DNA from: Alphaproteobacteria bacterium | GTDB taxonomy: Bacteria; Pseudomonadota; Alphaproteobacteria; SHVP01 | Length of the DNA: 64,000 nucleotides | Direction: 5' to 3' | Assembly (NCBI GenBank): GCA_016869765.1 | Contig: VGES01000008.1 | Coordinates: forward strand, 1-64,000 | Shown here: positions 17,193 through 25,407 of the stretch, one piece after another | How the letters are laid out: the number at the start of each line of letters is the position of its first letter | How positions within the stretch are numbered: position 1 is the first letter of the stretch | The notes under the pieces: generated by a model | Databases searched by the model: none | What the model saw: the letters and a program-made list of their open reading frames with translations, nothing else | What the model was told of the DNA's origin: nothing | Translations under genes and position numbers: made by a program

Positions 17193-18695
17193 CTACGCCG
17201 GGAGGGGTAGGGCGACGTAGCGCTCTTGATCACGCCGGGCGACGCGCAGGACCACGGTCTTCTTGCGCTCCTGCTCGGCTCGCGCGACGGCGCTTCCCAG
17301 CTCGGCCGGGGTCGTTACGGGCGTCGCACCGACCGCCGTTACGACGTCCCCGGGGCGCAGTCCTTCTTCGGCGGCGACACTGTCCGGCCTGACGGCGGCG
17401 ACCAGGACACCGTCCATCTCGCGCGGAATTCCGTGGGCCAGTCGCGCTTCAGGCGTCAGCGGCGCGATCGCCAGGCCGAGTTTTCGGTCCGCCTCCCCGT
17501 TCTTGGCCGGTCCGGTGGCTGCTGATCGATCGGGCAAGGCGCCGATCGTGACCGTCGTTACGAGCGATTTGCCCTCGCGCACCACCTCGATGCGCGCCTC
17601 GCTGCCGTCCTTGAGCTCTGCGATCAGGCGGGGAAGGTCCTTCACGCTCGCGACCTCATTGGTATTGACGCGTCGGACGATGTCGCCCGCCCTCAGACCT
17701 GCGCGGGCGGCCGGGCTTCCGGGCGTTACGTTCGAGACGAGGGCGCCTTTGTGATCGGCGAGGCCCAATCCCTCGGCTAACGGCGGGGTTAGTTCCTGGA
17801 TCGCGACGCCGAGCCAGCCGCGTTCGACCCTGCCGGTCTGTCGCAGGGCCATGATCACGGATTTCGCCGACTCTGCGGGAACGGCGAAACCGATGCCGAC
17901 ATTGCCACCGCTCGGCGTGAAGATCGCGGTGTTGACCCCGACGACTTCGCCGCGAAGGTTGAACGCTGGGCCACCCGAACTCCCCGGGTTGATCGGTGCA
18001 TCGATTTGCAAGAAGCCCTCGTATGGGCCCTCGGCACCCACGCTTCGGCCGTGGGCCGAGACGATGCCGGCGGTCACCGTGTTCCCGAGACCGAACGGGC
18101 TGCCGACGGCCACGACCCAGTCTCCGACCTGTGGGCCATGATCGGCGAAACGCACGAACGGCAGGGGTCTATTTTCGTTGACTTTGAGCAACGCGAGGTC
18201 GGTCCGAGCGTCACGGCCCACGACCGTCGCCGACAGTTCGCGCCCCTCGTTCAAGGTCACCACGATCCTGTCCGCATCGCCGATGACGTGATTGTTGGTC
18301 ACCACATGCCCGTCGGCTTCGATCAGGAATCCGGAACCAAGCCCCGTGGCCCGACGGGGCGTCGGGCGTTCGGCGAATCCCGGTGGCGGCGAAAACCGGC
18401 GGCGGAAATCATCGCCGAAGAACCGCTCGGGCAACGTTGGTGCTGCTCCGTCATCGCCGCTACGGCCCTCGACCCGCTGAGTGACCCGGATATGAACCAC
18501 GGCTGGTTTCACGGCGGCGACCACGGCAGCGAAGCTTGCCGGCATGGCGGGCGCCGAAACGCTCGGAGCGGTCAGGGCCGTGGTGGCGTGCAACGCGGGC
18601 GCAATTCCGGCGCCGATGCCAACCCCCGCGACGATCGCCAGCGCCGGCCAGGCGATGGTCCGGACGCCGCGGGATTTGAGGATGGACTTGATCAT
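17193..18695 (-). CDS. HtrA/DegP-type periplasmic serine protease
   Basis: A 500-residue protein with an N-terminal hydrophobic segment (~12-35) for export or anchoring, then a trypsin-like domain with H136 (TNNHVIG), D166 (ARTDLALLK) and S240 (NPGSSGGPAF). Two PDZ domains follow at ~290-380 and ~400-490. This is the full Do/DegQ layout: periplasmic quality control and degradation of misfolded proteins. It is transcribed toward an OmpR-type two-component system, and a palindrome 69 bases upstream of its start could be an operator. Confidence 0.94.
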   Translation of the reverse strand: MIKSILKSRGVRTIAWPALAIVAGVGIGAGIAPALHATTALTAPSVSAPAMPASFAAVVAAVKPAVVHIRVTQRVEGRSGDDGAAPTLPERFFGDDFRRRFSPPPGFAERPTPRRATGLGSGFLIEADGHVVTNNHVIGDADRIVVTLNEGRELSATVVGRDARTDLALLKVNENRPLPFVRFADHGPQVGDWVVAVGSPFGLGNTVTAGIVSAHGRSVGAEGPYEGFLQIDAPINPGSSGGPAFNLRGEVVGVNTAIFTPSGGNVGIGFAVPAESAKSVIMALRQTGRVERGWLGVAIQELTPPLAEGLGLADHKGALVSNVTPGSPAARAGLRAGDIVRRVNTNEVASVKDLPRLIAELKDGSEARIEVVREGKSLVTTVTIGALPDRSAATGPAKNGEADRKLGLAIAPLTPEARLAHGIPREMDGVLVAAVRPDSVAAEEGLRPGDVVTAVGATPVTTPAELGSAVARAEQERKKTVVLRVARRDQERYVALPLPA

Positions 18696-18763
18696 GACGC
18701 TTTCTCCCTCGGATGGTGATGGCGGAAATCTGGGGCCGGCACCTTGCGGCGTCCTGACACCGA

Positions 18764-18781
18764 GATGAAATTTTCTTCATC
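18764..18781. promoter_or_regulatory. Palindromic candidate operator upstream of the HtrA gene
   Basis: GATGAA (18764-18769), six A/T-rich bases, then TTCATC (18776-18781) form an 18-base inverted repeat in the intergenic region between the divergent protease and radical SAM genes. It stands out against the GC-rich background. A binding protein is not identifiable; the neighbouring response regulator is one candidate, although OmpR-type sites are more often direct repeats. Confidence 0.4.
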
Positions 18782-18906
18782 GACGCGCCTTCCGCGTGGG
18801 GTGTGAAAAGGTTTCTCAACTCTTCGTTATCGGAATCGACGGGACGACCGGGCGGTGCGTTGACTTTGCCGAGTCGTTCCCCGAAGTTCGGCGCGCAGAG
18901 ACGCGC

Positions 18907-19962
18907 ATGGAATCGATCTACTATGTGATTGCTTGGGCCTGCCACCGGCGGTGCAAGCATTGTTACGACGACCGCTTTCGACCCTACGTTCGAGGCGAAC
19001 TCGAAACGGTCGTGACCGAAGCCTTGGCGAGTTTTCCGCGGATTGTCGATCATCTCCCGGAGTCGATGCTCTATCGCGACATCGAGGACCCTGCTCCGGA
19101 CGGCACGGTTCGGCGTCGCAAAGGGCGCATCATTCTGGCGGGGGGCGAAGTCCTGATCGATCCGGTCCGCGAGAGCGTGCTCTACCCGCTGCTTCGACGT
19201 CTGCAGGAGCGCTACCGATCGACGGGCGGCGTCAACGTCGTTATCCAGACGACCGGAGATCAACTCGATGAGCGGATGGTCGCCGAACTCCTGGAGCGCG
19301 GAGTCTGGTCGATTTCCGTGGCCGGGATGGACGACTTTCACGTCGGCATGGAAGGCGACAACAAGGTTCGTCGCCAAGCCGAACTGACGGCCCTGTTCGA
19401 ACGCATGGGAATGAATCGCTCTGGCCACCAGGCTGGCGAACGGAAGTGGACGGACGAGGATGGGCCGCTCTACTCGTTCTTTGGCGCCAATCCCGACACG
19501 TGGATCGGAAAGCTCTGGCCGCGCGGCCGGGCCTGGGAGAACGACCTGTCGAAGGCGACGATCGGCGACAACTTCTGCAACGCTTGGTCCGGCGGCCTCA
19601 ATTTCCTGCGCTACGGGCTTTCCGGGTCGGAAGTGTCCATCGAGCCCAATGGCAACGTGTATCCTTGTTGCATGAAGACCAAGTTGCCGCTCGGCAACCT
19701 CGTCGAGGAGTCGCTTGCCGACATTCTCGACAGTCTGCAGGGGCACCCCGTGTTCGAGGCGATTTCCAACGGCCATCCAGAACGCATGGGGGTGACGTAT
19801 GGCTGGGATGTGGCCAAGTTCTACGCCATGTCCGAGACGCTCACTCCTGCGGGCCGGCCGTATCGCAATCTGTGCATCGGGTGTGATCAGTTTTTCGATC
19901 GCGTGATGGCGCCAGTTCTGCGTGAGGCGAGCGATGCGCGGCGGCGCCGGCGGGCGGCATAA
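18907..19962 (+). CDS. Radical SAM protein with C-terminal SPASM-like cysteines
   Basis: About 351 residues from the ATG at 18907 (the frame is open 37 codons further). The cluster motif CHRRCKHC (C12, C16, C19) binds a [4Fe-4S] cluster and SAM. A C-terminal region carries NGNVYPCCMKTKLPLGNL and later CIGCDQFF, cysteines that could hold an auxiliary cluster as in SPASM enzymes. The PCCMKTKLPLGNLVEESL pattern is typical of peptide-modifying or cofactor-maturing radical SAM enzymes. It is followed 14 bases later by a three-gene YnjBCD-type importer, suggesting a shared substrate or product. No small precursor-peptide gene is obvious nearby. Confidence 0.88.
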   Translation: MESIYYVIAWACHRRCKHCYDDRFRPYVRGELETVVTEALASFPRIVDHLPESMLYRDIEDPAPDGTVRRRKGRIILAGGEVLIDPVRESVLYPLLRRLQERYRSTGGVNVVIQTTGDQLDERMVAELLERGVWSISVAGMDDFHVGMEGDNKVRRQAELTALFERMGMNRSGHQAGERKWTDEDGPLYSFFGANPDTWIGKLWPRGRAWENDLSKATIGDNFCNAWSGGLNFLRYGLSGSEVSIEPNGNVYPCCMKTKLPLGNLVEESLADILDSLQGHPVFEAISNGHPERMGVTYGWDVAKFYAMSETLTPAGRPYRNLCIGCDQFFDRVMAPVLREASDARRRRRAA

Positions 19963-19976
19963 CGAGGGGACGAGCG

Positions 19977-21179
19977 ATGGTGAGGAGAACTTTGGCCCTG
20001 GCGCTCGGAGCGGTGGCGTGGCTGGCGGGAACGGCGCACGCCCAGCCGGAAAACTGGTCGGCGATCCTCGAGAAGGCGCGCGGTCAGACCGTGTTCTTCA
20101 ATGCCTGGGGCGGGGACGACCGCATCAACACCTATGTCGCTTGGGCGGGCGAACAGGTGAAGACGCGTTTCGGAGTCACGGTGCAGCAGGTCAAGCTGAC
20201 CGATACCGCCGAAGCGGTCGCTCGTGTCCTTGCAGAAAAATCCGCGGGGCGATCCGTCGGTGGCTCGGTCGACCTGATCTGGATCAACGGCGAGAATTTT
20301 GCCGCGATGAAGCGAAACGGCCTCCTCCAGCCCTCATGGACCCACGTGTTGCCGAACTATCGCTTCGTCGACACCGAGGGAAAGCCGACGACGCTGTTCG
20401 ACTTCACGATTCCGGTCGAGGGCCAGGAAGCACCGTGGGGCATGGCGCAGGTCGTCTTCATGTACGATACCGCGCAGGTCCGTGAGCCGCCGCGGACCAT
20501 GGTGGCCCTGTCGGCCTGGGCCAAGGCCAATCCTGGTCGCCTGACCTACCCGCAGCCTCCGAACTTCCTCGGGACGACGTTCCTCAAACAGGCGCTGATC
20601 GAACTCGCCGTGGATCCCAAGCGCCTTGCCGAGCCCGCAGGCGAAGATGCCGAGAAAGTGCTGGCGCCGCTTTGGCCCTATCTCGACCAATTGCACCCCG
20701 TGCTGTGGCGCGGCGGGCGCGCATTTCCGGCCAATGGACCGCAGCAGCGTCGATTAATGGGCGATAACGAGGTCGATATCGCGATCTCGTTCAATCCATC
20801 GGAAGCGTCGTCCGCGATCGCCAACAAAGAACTCCCCGACACGGTACGAACCTTCGTGCTGGAGGGAGGTACGATCGGCAACACGAGCTTCGTTGCCATC
20901 CCGTTCAACGCCAAGGCGCGTGAAGGCGCCATGGTGCTGGCCGACTTTCTGCTGTCGCCCGAAGCCCAGGCCCGCAAGCAGGATCCGCGAGTCTGGGGCG
21001 GCCCAACCGTGCTGGCGCTCGACAAATTGATGGCGGCCGATCGGCAACGCTTTGTGGATCTGCCGTTGGGCGTTGCGACGCTACCGCCCGATCGCCTCGG
21101 CCGTGTTCTGCCTGAGCCCCATCCGACGTGGGTCGAACGGTTGGAGAAGGAGTGGCAGCGCCGGTACGCGACGCGCTGA
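19977..21179 (+). CDS. ynjB: ABC transporter substrate-binding protein, YnjB family
   Basis: A 400-residue exported protein with a signal peptide (residues 1-22, RRTLALALGAVAWLAG, cleaved after AHA). The mature region is typical of YnjB-type binding proteins (VFFNAWGGDDRINTYVAW, VDLIWINGENFAAMK, WGMAQVVFMYD). It captures a substrate in the periplasm for the permease and ATPase encoded next. The ligand of YnjB proteins is not established. The ATG lies just after the radical SAM gene. Confidence 0.86.
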   Translation: MVRRTLALALGAVAWLAGTAHAQPENWSAILEKARGQTVFFNAWGGDDRINTYVAWAGEQVKTRFGVTVQQVKLTDTAEAVARVLAEKSAGRSVGGSVDLIWINGENFAAMKRNGLLQPSWTHVLPNYRFVDTEGKPTTLFDFTIPVEGQEAPWGMAQVVFMYDTAQVREPPRTMVALSAWAKANPGRLTYPQPPNFLGTTFLKQALIELAVDPKRLAEPAGEDAEKVLAPLWPYLDQLHPVLWRGGRAFPANGPQQRRLMGDNEVDIAISFNPSEASSAIANKELPDTVRTFVLEGGTIGNTSFVAIPFNAKAREGAMVLADFLLSPEAQARKQDPRVWGGPTVLALDKLMAADRQRFVDLPLGVATLPPDRLGRVLPEPHPTWVERLEKEWQRRYATR

Positions 21180-22873
21180 ATCCGGCCCGCATGCTGCGAT
21201 TTTTTCCGGCAGCGACTCTGGTTTTTCTGCTTGGGCCGATTCTCGCCGGGTTGCTTGGCACGGCCTTGCCGGCATTCGGATTCCTTCCGGCGCTCGGCGG
21301 CGAGCAACTTTCGCTCCGGCCCTGGGAACAGCTGTTCGCGACCCCAGGCCTCGCCACATCGATCCGGCTGTCGCTGACAACCGGGCTTATCACCACGGCG
21401 CTTGCCCTCGCGATCGTGGTTCTCTTTGCTGCTGCGTGGCACGGCACAGCGGTGTTTCGTTGGGCACAACGCCTCCTGTCGCCACTCCTCTCCGTGCCCC
21501 ATGTCGCAGTCGCGTTGGGCTTCGCGTTTCTCCTTATTCCCTCCGGCTGGCTGATGCGGATGTTTTCGCCGTGGGCCACCGGCTATACGAGGCCGCCAGA
21601 CTATGTCCTGGTGCAGGATCCAGCCGGTATCAGCTTGATCCTCGGCCTGGTGATCAAGGAAGTGCCGTATCTGTTCCTTATGGTGATGGCCGCACTGGCC
21701 CAGGTCGATGCCGAACGGTATCGGACCGTTGCGCGTACCTTCGGCTATGGCCCGATGGTGGCATGGCTCAAGGCTGTGTTCCCGCGGATCTATCCTCAAA
21801 TCCGACTGCCGATCTTTGCCGTCCTGGCCTACGGGGTCTCCGTCGTCGACGTCGCGATGATCCTCGGGCCGACCGTCCCACCCCCGCTTTCCGTTCAGTT
21901 GATGCAGTGGTTCAACGATGCGGATCTCGCCTATCGTTTCGTGGCGTCGGCCGGCGCCCTTCTGCAATTCGGGCTGGTGATCGGCGCGATCGCCATCTGG
22001 TGTTTCGCCGAGCGCCTCGTCGCCTACGTCGGGCGTCGCTGGATCGATGCCGGGTCGCGCGGGCGCTCGGACGGCGCCATCCGTGCGGCCGCGGTCATCG
22101 CCCTCGCGATCGCCTTCATCGCGATCCTGTTCAGTATGGCGGCGATGGCTCTGTGGTCGGTCGCCGAGCGTTGGCGTTTCCCCGATGCCATGCCGAGCGT
22201 GCTCACGGCGGCAAATTGGCTCGAACGCACCCCGGACCTTTGGGCGATCGCGCTGACCACCCTCGTGATCGCCGTGATCGCGGCGATCGTGGCGACGATC
22301 CTGGTGGTCGGAAACCTCGAACTCGAAACGCGCCGACCCGAGAAGATCGCCCAGCGATCCTTGTGGTTGCTCTATGTTCCGCTCATCGTGCCTCAGATCG
22401 CGTTTCTGTTCGGGGCACAGATTCTCCTGGTCTGGGCCTCCCTCGATGGCGGCCTTCTGGCGGTCGTTTGGGGTCACTTTTTGTTCGTTCTCCCATACGT
22501 ATTTCTTTCGCTCGCCGATCCTTATCGGTCATGGGATGTCCGTTTCGCTCGCACCGCGCTGTGCTTGGGAGCGTCACCGCGCCGCGTGCTGTTTGCGGTG
22601 AAGCTGCCGATGCTCTTACGCGCTGTTCTCGTCGCATTCGCGGTCGGCTTTGCCGTGAGCGTCGCACAATACCTTCCGACGTTGTTCGCCGGGGCCGGGC
22701 GCGTGAGCACGTTGACCACCGAGGCGGTCGCGCTATCGGCTGGGGGCGATCGGCGCCTGATCGGCGTCTACGCGTTTCTCCAGATGGCGCTACCGTTCCT
22801 GGCGTTCGTCGTGGCTGCGGCCGTGCCGGCGTGGATGTTCCGCCGGCGCCGCGACCTCCAGGTCACGACGTGA
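21152..22873 (+). CDS. ynjC: ABC transporter permease, double-length YnjC type
   Basis: A protein of about 573 residues with some twelve hydrophobic segments in two homologous halves, each with a binding-protein-dependent permease loop (for example EVPYLFLMVMAALAQ and the second-half ARTALCLGASPRRVLF EAA-type motif). I chose the GTG at 21152 because GGAGAAGGA directly precedes it; an ATG at 21191 is the alternative. It overlaps ynjB by 28 bases and its stop overlaps the ATPase start (TGATG), so translation is coupled. Confidence 0.87.
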   Translation: MAAPVRDALNPARMLRFFPAATLVFLLGPILAGLLGTALPAFGFLPALGGEQLSLRPWEQLFATPGLATSIRLSLTTGLITTALALAIVVLFAAAWHGTAVFRWAQRLLSPLLSVPHVAVALGFAFLLIPSGWLMRMFSPWATGYTRPPDYVLVQDPAGISLILGLVIKEVPYLFLMVMAALAQVDAERYRTVARTFGYGPMVAWLKAVFPRIYPQIRLPIFAVLAYGVSVVDVAMILGPTVPPPLSVQLMQWFNDADLAYRFVASAGALLQFGLVIGAIAIWCFAERLVAYVGRRWIDAGSRGRSDGAIRAAAVIALAIAFIAILFSMAAMALWSVAERWRFPDAMPSVLTAANWLERTPDLWAIALTTLVIAVIAAIVATILVVGNLELETRRPEKIAQRSLWLLYVPLIVPQIAFLFGAQILLVWASLDGGLLAVVWGHFLFVLPYVFLSLADPYRSWDVRFARTALCLGASPRRVLFAVKLPMLLRAVLVAFAVGFAVSVAQYLPTLFAGAGRVSTLTTEAVALSAGGDRRLIGVYAFLQMALPFLAFVVAAAVPAWMFRRRRDLQVTT

Positions 22874-23532
22874 TGGCTCACGCGCTCGAACTCCATGACG
22901 TCCATATCGCCGTCGGCGGACGTGCGCTCATCGATCATCTGGATCTGGTCGTGTCACCGGGAACCGTCACGACGGTCATGGGCGAGAGCGGCGCGGGAAA
23001 GTCGAGCCTGCTCGCTTTTCTTTGCGGCACATTGTCGCCGGCGTTCGCGGCGAGTGGCCGGGTCGTGGCCGGGGGCGTCGACGTGTCCGCCGATCCCCCG
23101 GAGCGGCGCCGGATCGGGATCCTGTTCCAGGACGATCTCTTGTTTCCCCACATGTCGGTGGGCCAGAACCTCGCCTTCGGATTGCCCCGATCGATCGACG
23201 ATTGGCGCACGCGATCCCGGCTGATTGCAGATGGTTTGGCCGAGGTCGGGCTGGCAGGGTTTGGCGATCGTGATCCCGCGACGTTGTCGGGCGGACAACG
23301 GGCGCGGGTCGCGGTCATCCGCGTGATGTTGTCCCAGCCGCGAGCGCTCCTGCTGGACGAGCCGTTTTCCAAGCTCGATGCGGCGACGAAGGGCCGATTC
23401 CGCCCTTTCGTCTTCGATCACGTCCGAAAGCGCTCCATCCCGACGTTACTGGTTACCCACGATCCGCAGGACGCGTTGGCCGCGGCCGGCCCGGTCATAC
23501 ATTTGGGTTCGATCGACGGGGCGCCGGCCTAG
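22873..23532 (+). CDS. ynjD: ABC transporter ATP-binding protein, YnjD type
   Basis: A 219-residue ATPase with Walker A GESGAGKSS (K43), Q-loop region LFQDDLLFPHMSVGQNLAF, signature LSGGQRARVAV, Walker B ALLLDEPFSKLD and H-loop VTHDPQDAL. It powers the import system with the two upstream genes. The ATG overlaps the permease stop. The short length and single nucleotide-binding domain fit YnjD. Convergent flagellin genes begin 38 bases downstream. Confidence 0.9.
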   Translation: MAHALELHDVHIAVGGRALIDHLDLVVSPGTVTTVMGESGAGKSSLLAFLCGTLSPAFAASGRVVAGGVDVSADPPERRRIGILFQDDLLFPHMSVGQNLAFGLPRSIDDWRTRSRLIADGLAEVGLAGFGDRDPATLSGGQRARVAVIRVMLSQPRALLLDEPFSKLDAATKGRFRPFVFDHVRKRSIPTLLVTHDPQDALAAAGPVIHLGSIDGAPA

Positions 23533-23570
23533 TCGCCGAGGACCGCCCCACCGATACGAACCAGCGTCGC

Positions 23571-24395
23571 TTAGCCGCCGAACAGCGCGAGGATCGCCCC
23601 GGGGCTCGAATTGGCGATCGACAGCGCCTGCACACCAAGCTGCTGTTGAATCTGGAGCGATTGGAGTTTTGCGCTCTCCTCCGCCAGGTCGGCATCGACC
23701 AAGTTTCCGAGGCCTTCGGTCAGAATGTTGATCAGCGACGTCGTGAAATCGGTCTGCACCTCGATGCGCTTGGCCGATGAACCGAGCGCGGCAAGCTTGT
23801 CGGCGACCGTGGTGATCGCGGAATCGATGGCAGTCAGGGCTGCGGCTGCTCCCGAACTCGTATTGAGCACGCTGGTCGCGATCGACAGGGTCGTGACGTC
23901 CATCTTCTGGGCGCTGACCGTGATGGTGGAGCCATCCACCGTCGAGAGGACGGTGATTGTCGATGCGCCCGAGGAAATCAGGTTGACGTTGTTGAATTCG
24001 GCCGTTGCGACGATGGTCGTGAGCTGATCGCGCAACGACGTGAAGTCGTTGTTCAGCGCGGTGCGGGACGCCGAGTCGAGGCCGGCCTGGTTGGCCTGCA
24101 CGATTTTGGCCTTCATCTCGGTGAGCAGGTTGGCGATGGCTTTGCCGGCCGAAATCGCCACGTTGACCGTCGACTCGCCGTTGGCGAGCGCGATGCGGAC
24201 GGCCTTGGTGCCCTCGATGTCGCCGCGCAGGCGCTGCGCGATCGCGAAGGTGGAGGCGTCGTCCTTCGGCCCGTTGACCTTGAGGCCCGTCGTGATCCGA
24301 AGCTGCGTCGTGTTCAGCTTCTTGTTTGTGGCGTTCAGCTGCTCGAGCGCCGTGGCGGCGCCCACGTTCGTGATGATCGAAAGACCTTGAACCAT
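23571..24395 (-). CDS. Flagellin, second gene of tandem pair
   Basis: A 274-residue short flagellin with conserved N-terminal (SIITNVGAATALEQLN, then TTQLRITTGLKVNGPKDDAS) and C-terminal (FTTSLINILTEGLGNLVDADLAEESAKLQ) coiled-coil regions and only a small central part. It lacks the D2/D3 outer domains. It is almost identical to the gene upstream, differing mostly around residues 165-190. It is preceded by AGGAG, 21 bases after the first copy's stop. It forms the filament by export through the flagellar secretion channel. Confidence 0.94.
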   Translation of the reverse strand: MVQGLSIITNVGAATALEQLNATNKKLNTTQLRITTGLKVNGPKDDASTFAIAQRLRGDIEGTKAVRIALANGESTVNVAISAGKAIANLLTEMKAKIVQANQAGLDSASRTALNNDFTSLRDQLTTIVATAEFNNVNLISSGASTITVLSTVDGSTITVSAQKMDVTTLSIATSVLNTSSGAAAALTAIDSAITTVADKLAALGSSAKRIEVQTDFTTSLINILTEGLGNLVDADLAEESAKLQSLQIQQQLGVQALSIANSSPGAILALFGG

Positions 24396-24416
24396 GATTT
24401 TCTCTCCTGTTTCGCG

Positions 24417-25241
24417 TTAGCCGCCGAACAGCGCCAGAATGGCTTGGGGCCCCGCGTTGGCGATGGCCAGTGACTGAACACCCAGCTGCTGCTGGATCTG
24501 GAAGGCCTGCAACTTGGCGCTTTCCTCGGCAAGGTCGGCGTCGACGAGGTTGCCGAGACCCTCAGTCAAGATGTTGATCAGCGAGGTCGTGAACTCGGTC
24601 TGGACTTCGATGCGTTTGGCCGACGAACCGAGCGCGGCCAATTTGTCGGCGACCGACGTGATTGCCGAATCGATCGCGGTCAGCGCCGAGGCGGCTCCCG
24701 AACTCGACGTCAGGGACTGGGTGTTGATCGCTAGCGTCGTCGAAGACATAGCCTGAGCGCTGACGGTGATGGTCGAGCCATCCACCGTCGAGAGGACGGT
24801 GATCGTTGTCGCTCCCGAACGGATGAGGTTGACGTTGTTGAATTCGGCCGTCGCGACGATGGTGTCGAGCTGCTCGCGGAGCGCGGTGAAATCGTTGTGC
24901 AGCGCGGTTCGGGAAGCCGAGTCGAGTCCAGCCTGGTTGGCCTGCACGATCTTGGCCTTCATCTCGGTGAGCAGGTTGGCGATCGCCTTACCGGCCGAGA
25001 TCGCCACGTTGACCGTCGATTCGCCGTTGGCGAGCGCGATGCGGACGGCCTGGGTCCCGGCGATGTCGCCGCGCAAGCGTTGGGCGATTGCGAAGGTCGA
25101 GGCGTCGTCCTTCGGCCCGTTGACCTTGAGGCCCGTCGTGATCCGAAGCTGCGTCGTGTTCAGCTTCTTGTTCGTCGCATTCAGTTGTTCCAACGCGGCA
25201 GCTGCGCCGGTGTTGGTAATGATCGAAAGTCCCTGCACCAT
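24417..25241 (-). CDS. Flagellin, first gene of tandem pair
   Basis: A 274-residue flagellin (MVQGLSIITNTGAAAALEQL) with D0/D1 regions at both ends and a minimal centre (TVDGSTITVSAQAMSSTTL). It is the promoter-proximal copy of a tandem duplication; the second copy lies 846 bases away and is highly similar at DNA and protein level. Short flagellins of this size occur in many alphaproteobacteria. No clear sigma-28 promoter is seen in the 166 bases upstream. Confidence 0.94.
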   Translation of the reverse strand: MVQGLSIITNTGAAAALEQLNATNKKLNTTQLRITTGLKVNGPKDDASTFAIAQRLRGDIAGTQAVRIALANGESTVNVAISAGKAIANLLTEMKAKIVQANQAGLDSASRTALHNDFTALREQLDTIVATAEFNNVNLIRSGATTITVLSTVDGSTITVSAQAMSSTTLAINTQSLTSSSGAASALTAIDSAITSVADKLAALGSSAKRIEVQTEFTTSLINILTEGLGNLVDADLAEESAKLQAFQIQQQLGVQSLAIANAGPQAILALFGG

Positions 25242-25407
25242 CGGTCCACCTTTGCCTTTCTACAAAAGGGTCGAAGTCGCGGAGGCTTTCTGCCTTCCAC
25301 AACCGGATCGTGTGGGACTCTGGGACTCCCCGGGTTAACGGGAGGTAAACGGGCAGGCTCGTCGTGAGGCGCAGGAAACTGCGAGTCTCAGCGCAAGGAT
25401 CAGGGTA

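Larger units (their letters stand above)
23571..25241 (-). repeat. Tandem duplication of an 846-base flagellin unit
   Basis: Two 825-base flagellin genes lie head to tail with a period of 846 bases (gene plus 21-base spacer). Long blocks at the 5' and 3' ends are near-identical at DNA level, whereas the middle (~residues 165-190) and scattered third codon positions differ. This points to an old duplication kept similar by selection or gene conversion at the ends. Confidence 0.9.

Noticed and set aside
21052-22872. A rightward open frame running from ynjB through ynjC into ynjD
   Set aside because: Only its last 219 codons (the ATPase) are real; the earlier part is a shadow frame over the binding protein and permease, with basic, non-membrane composition.
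25242-25407. Sigma-28 or sigma-54 promoter for the flagellins
   Set aside because: I looked for TGGCAC-N5-TTGC and CTAAAG-type elements and found no convincing match on the leftward strand.
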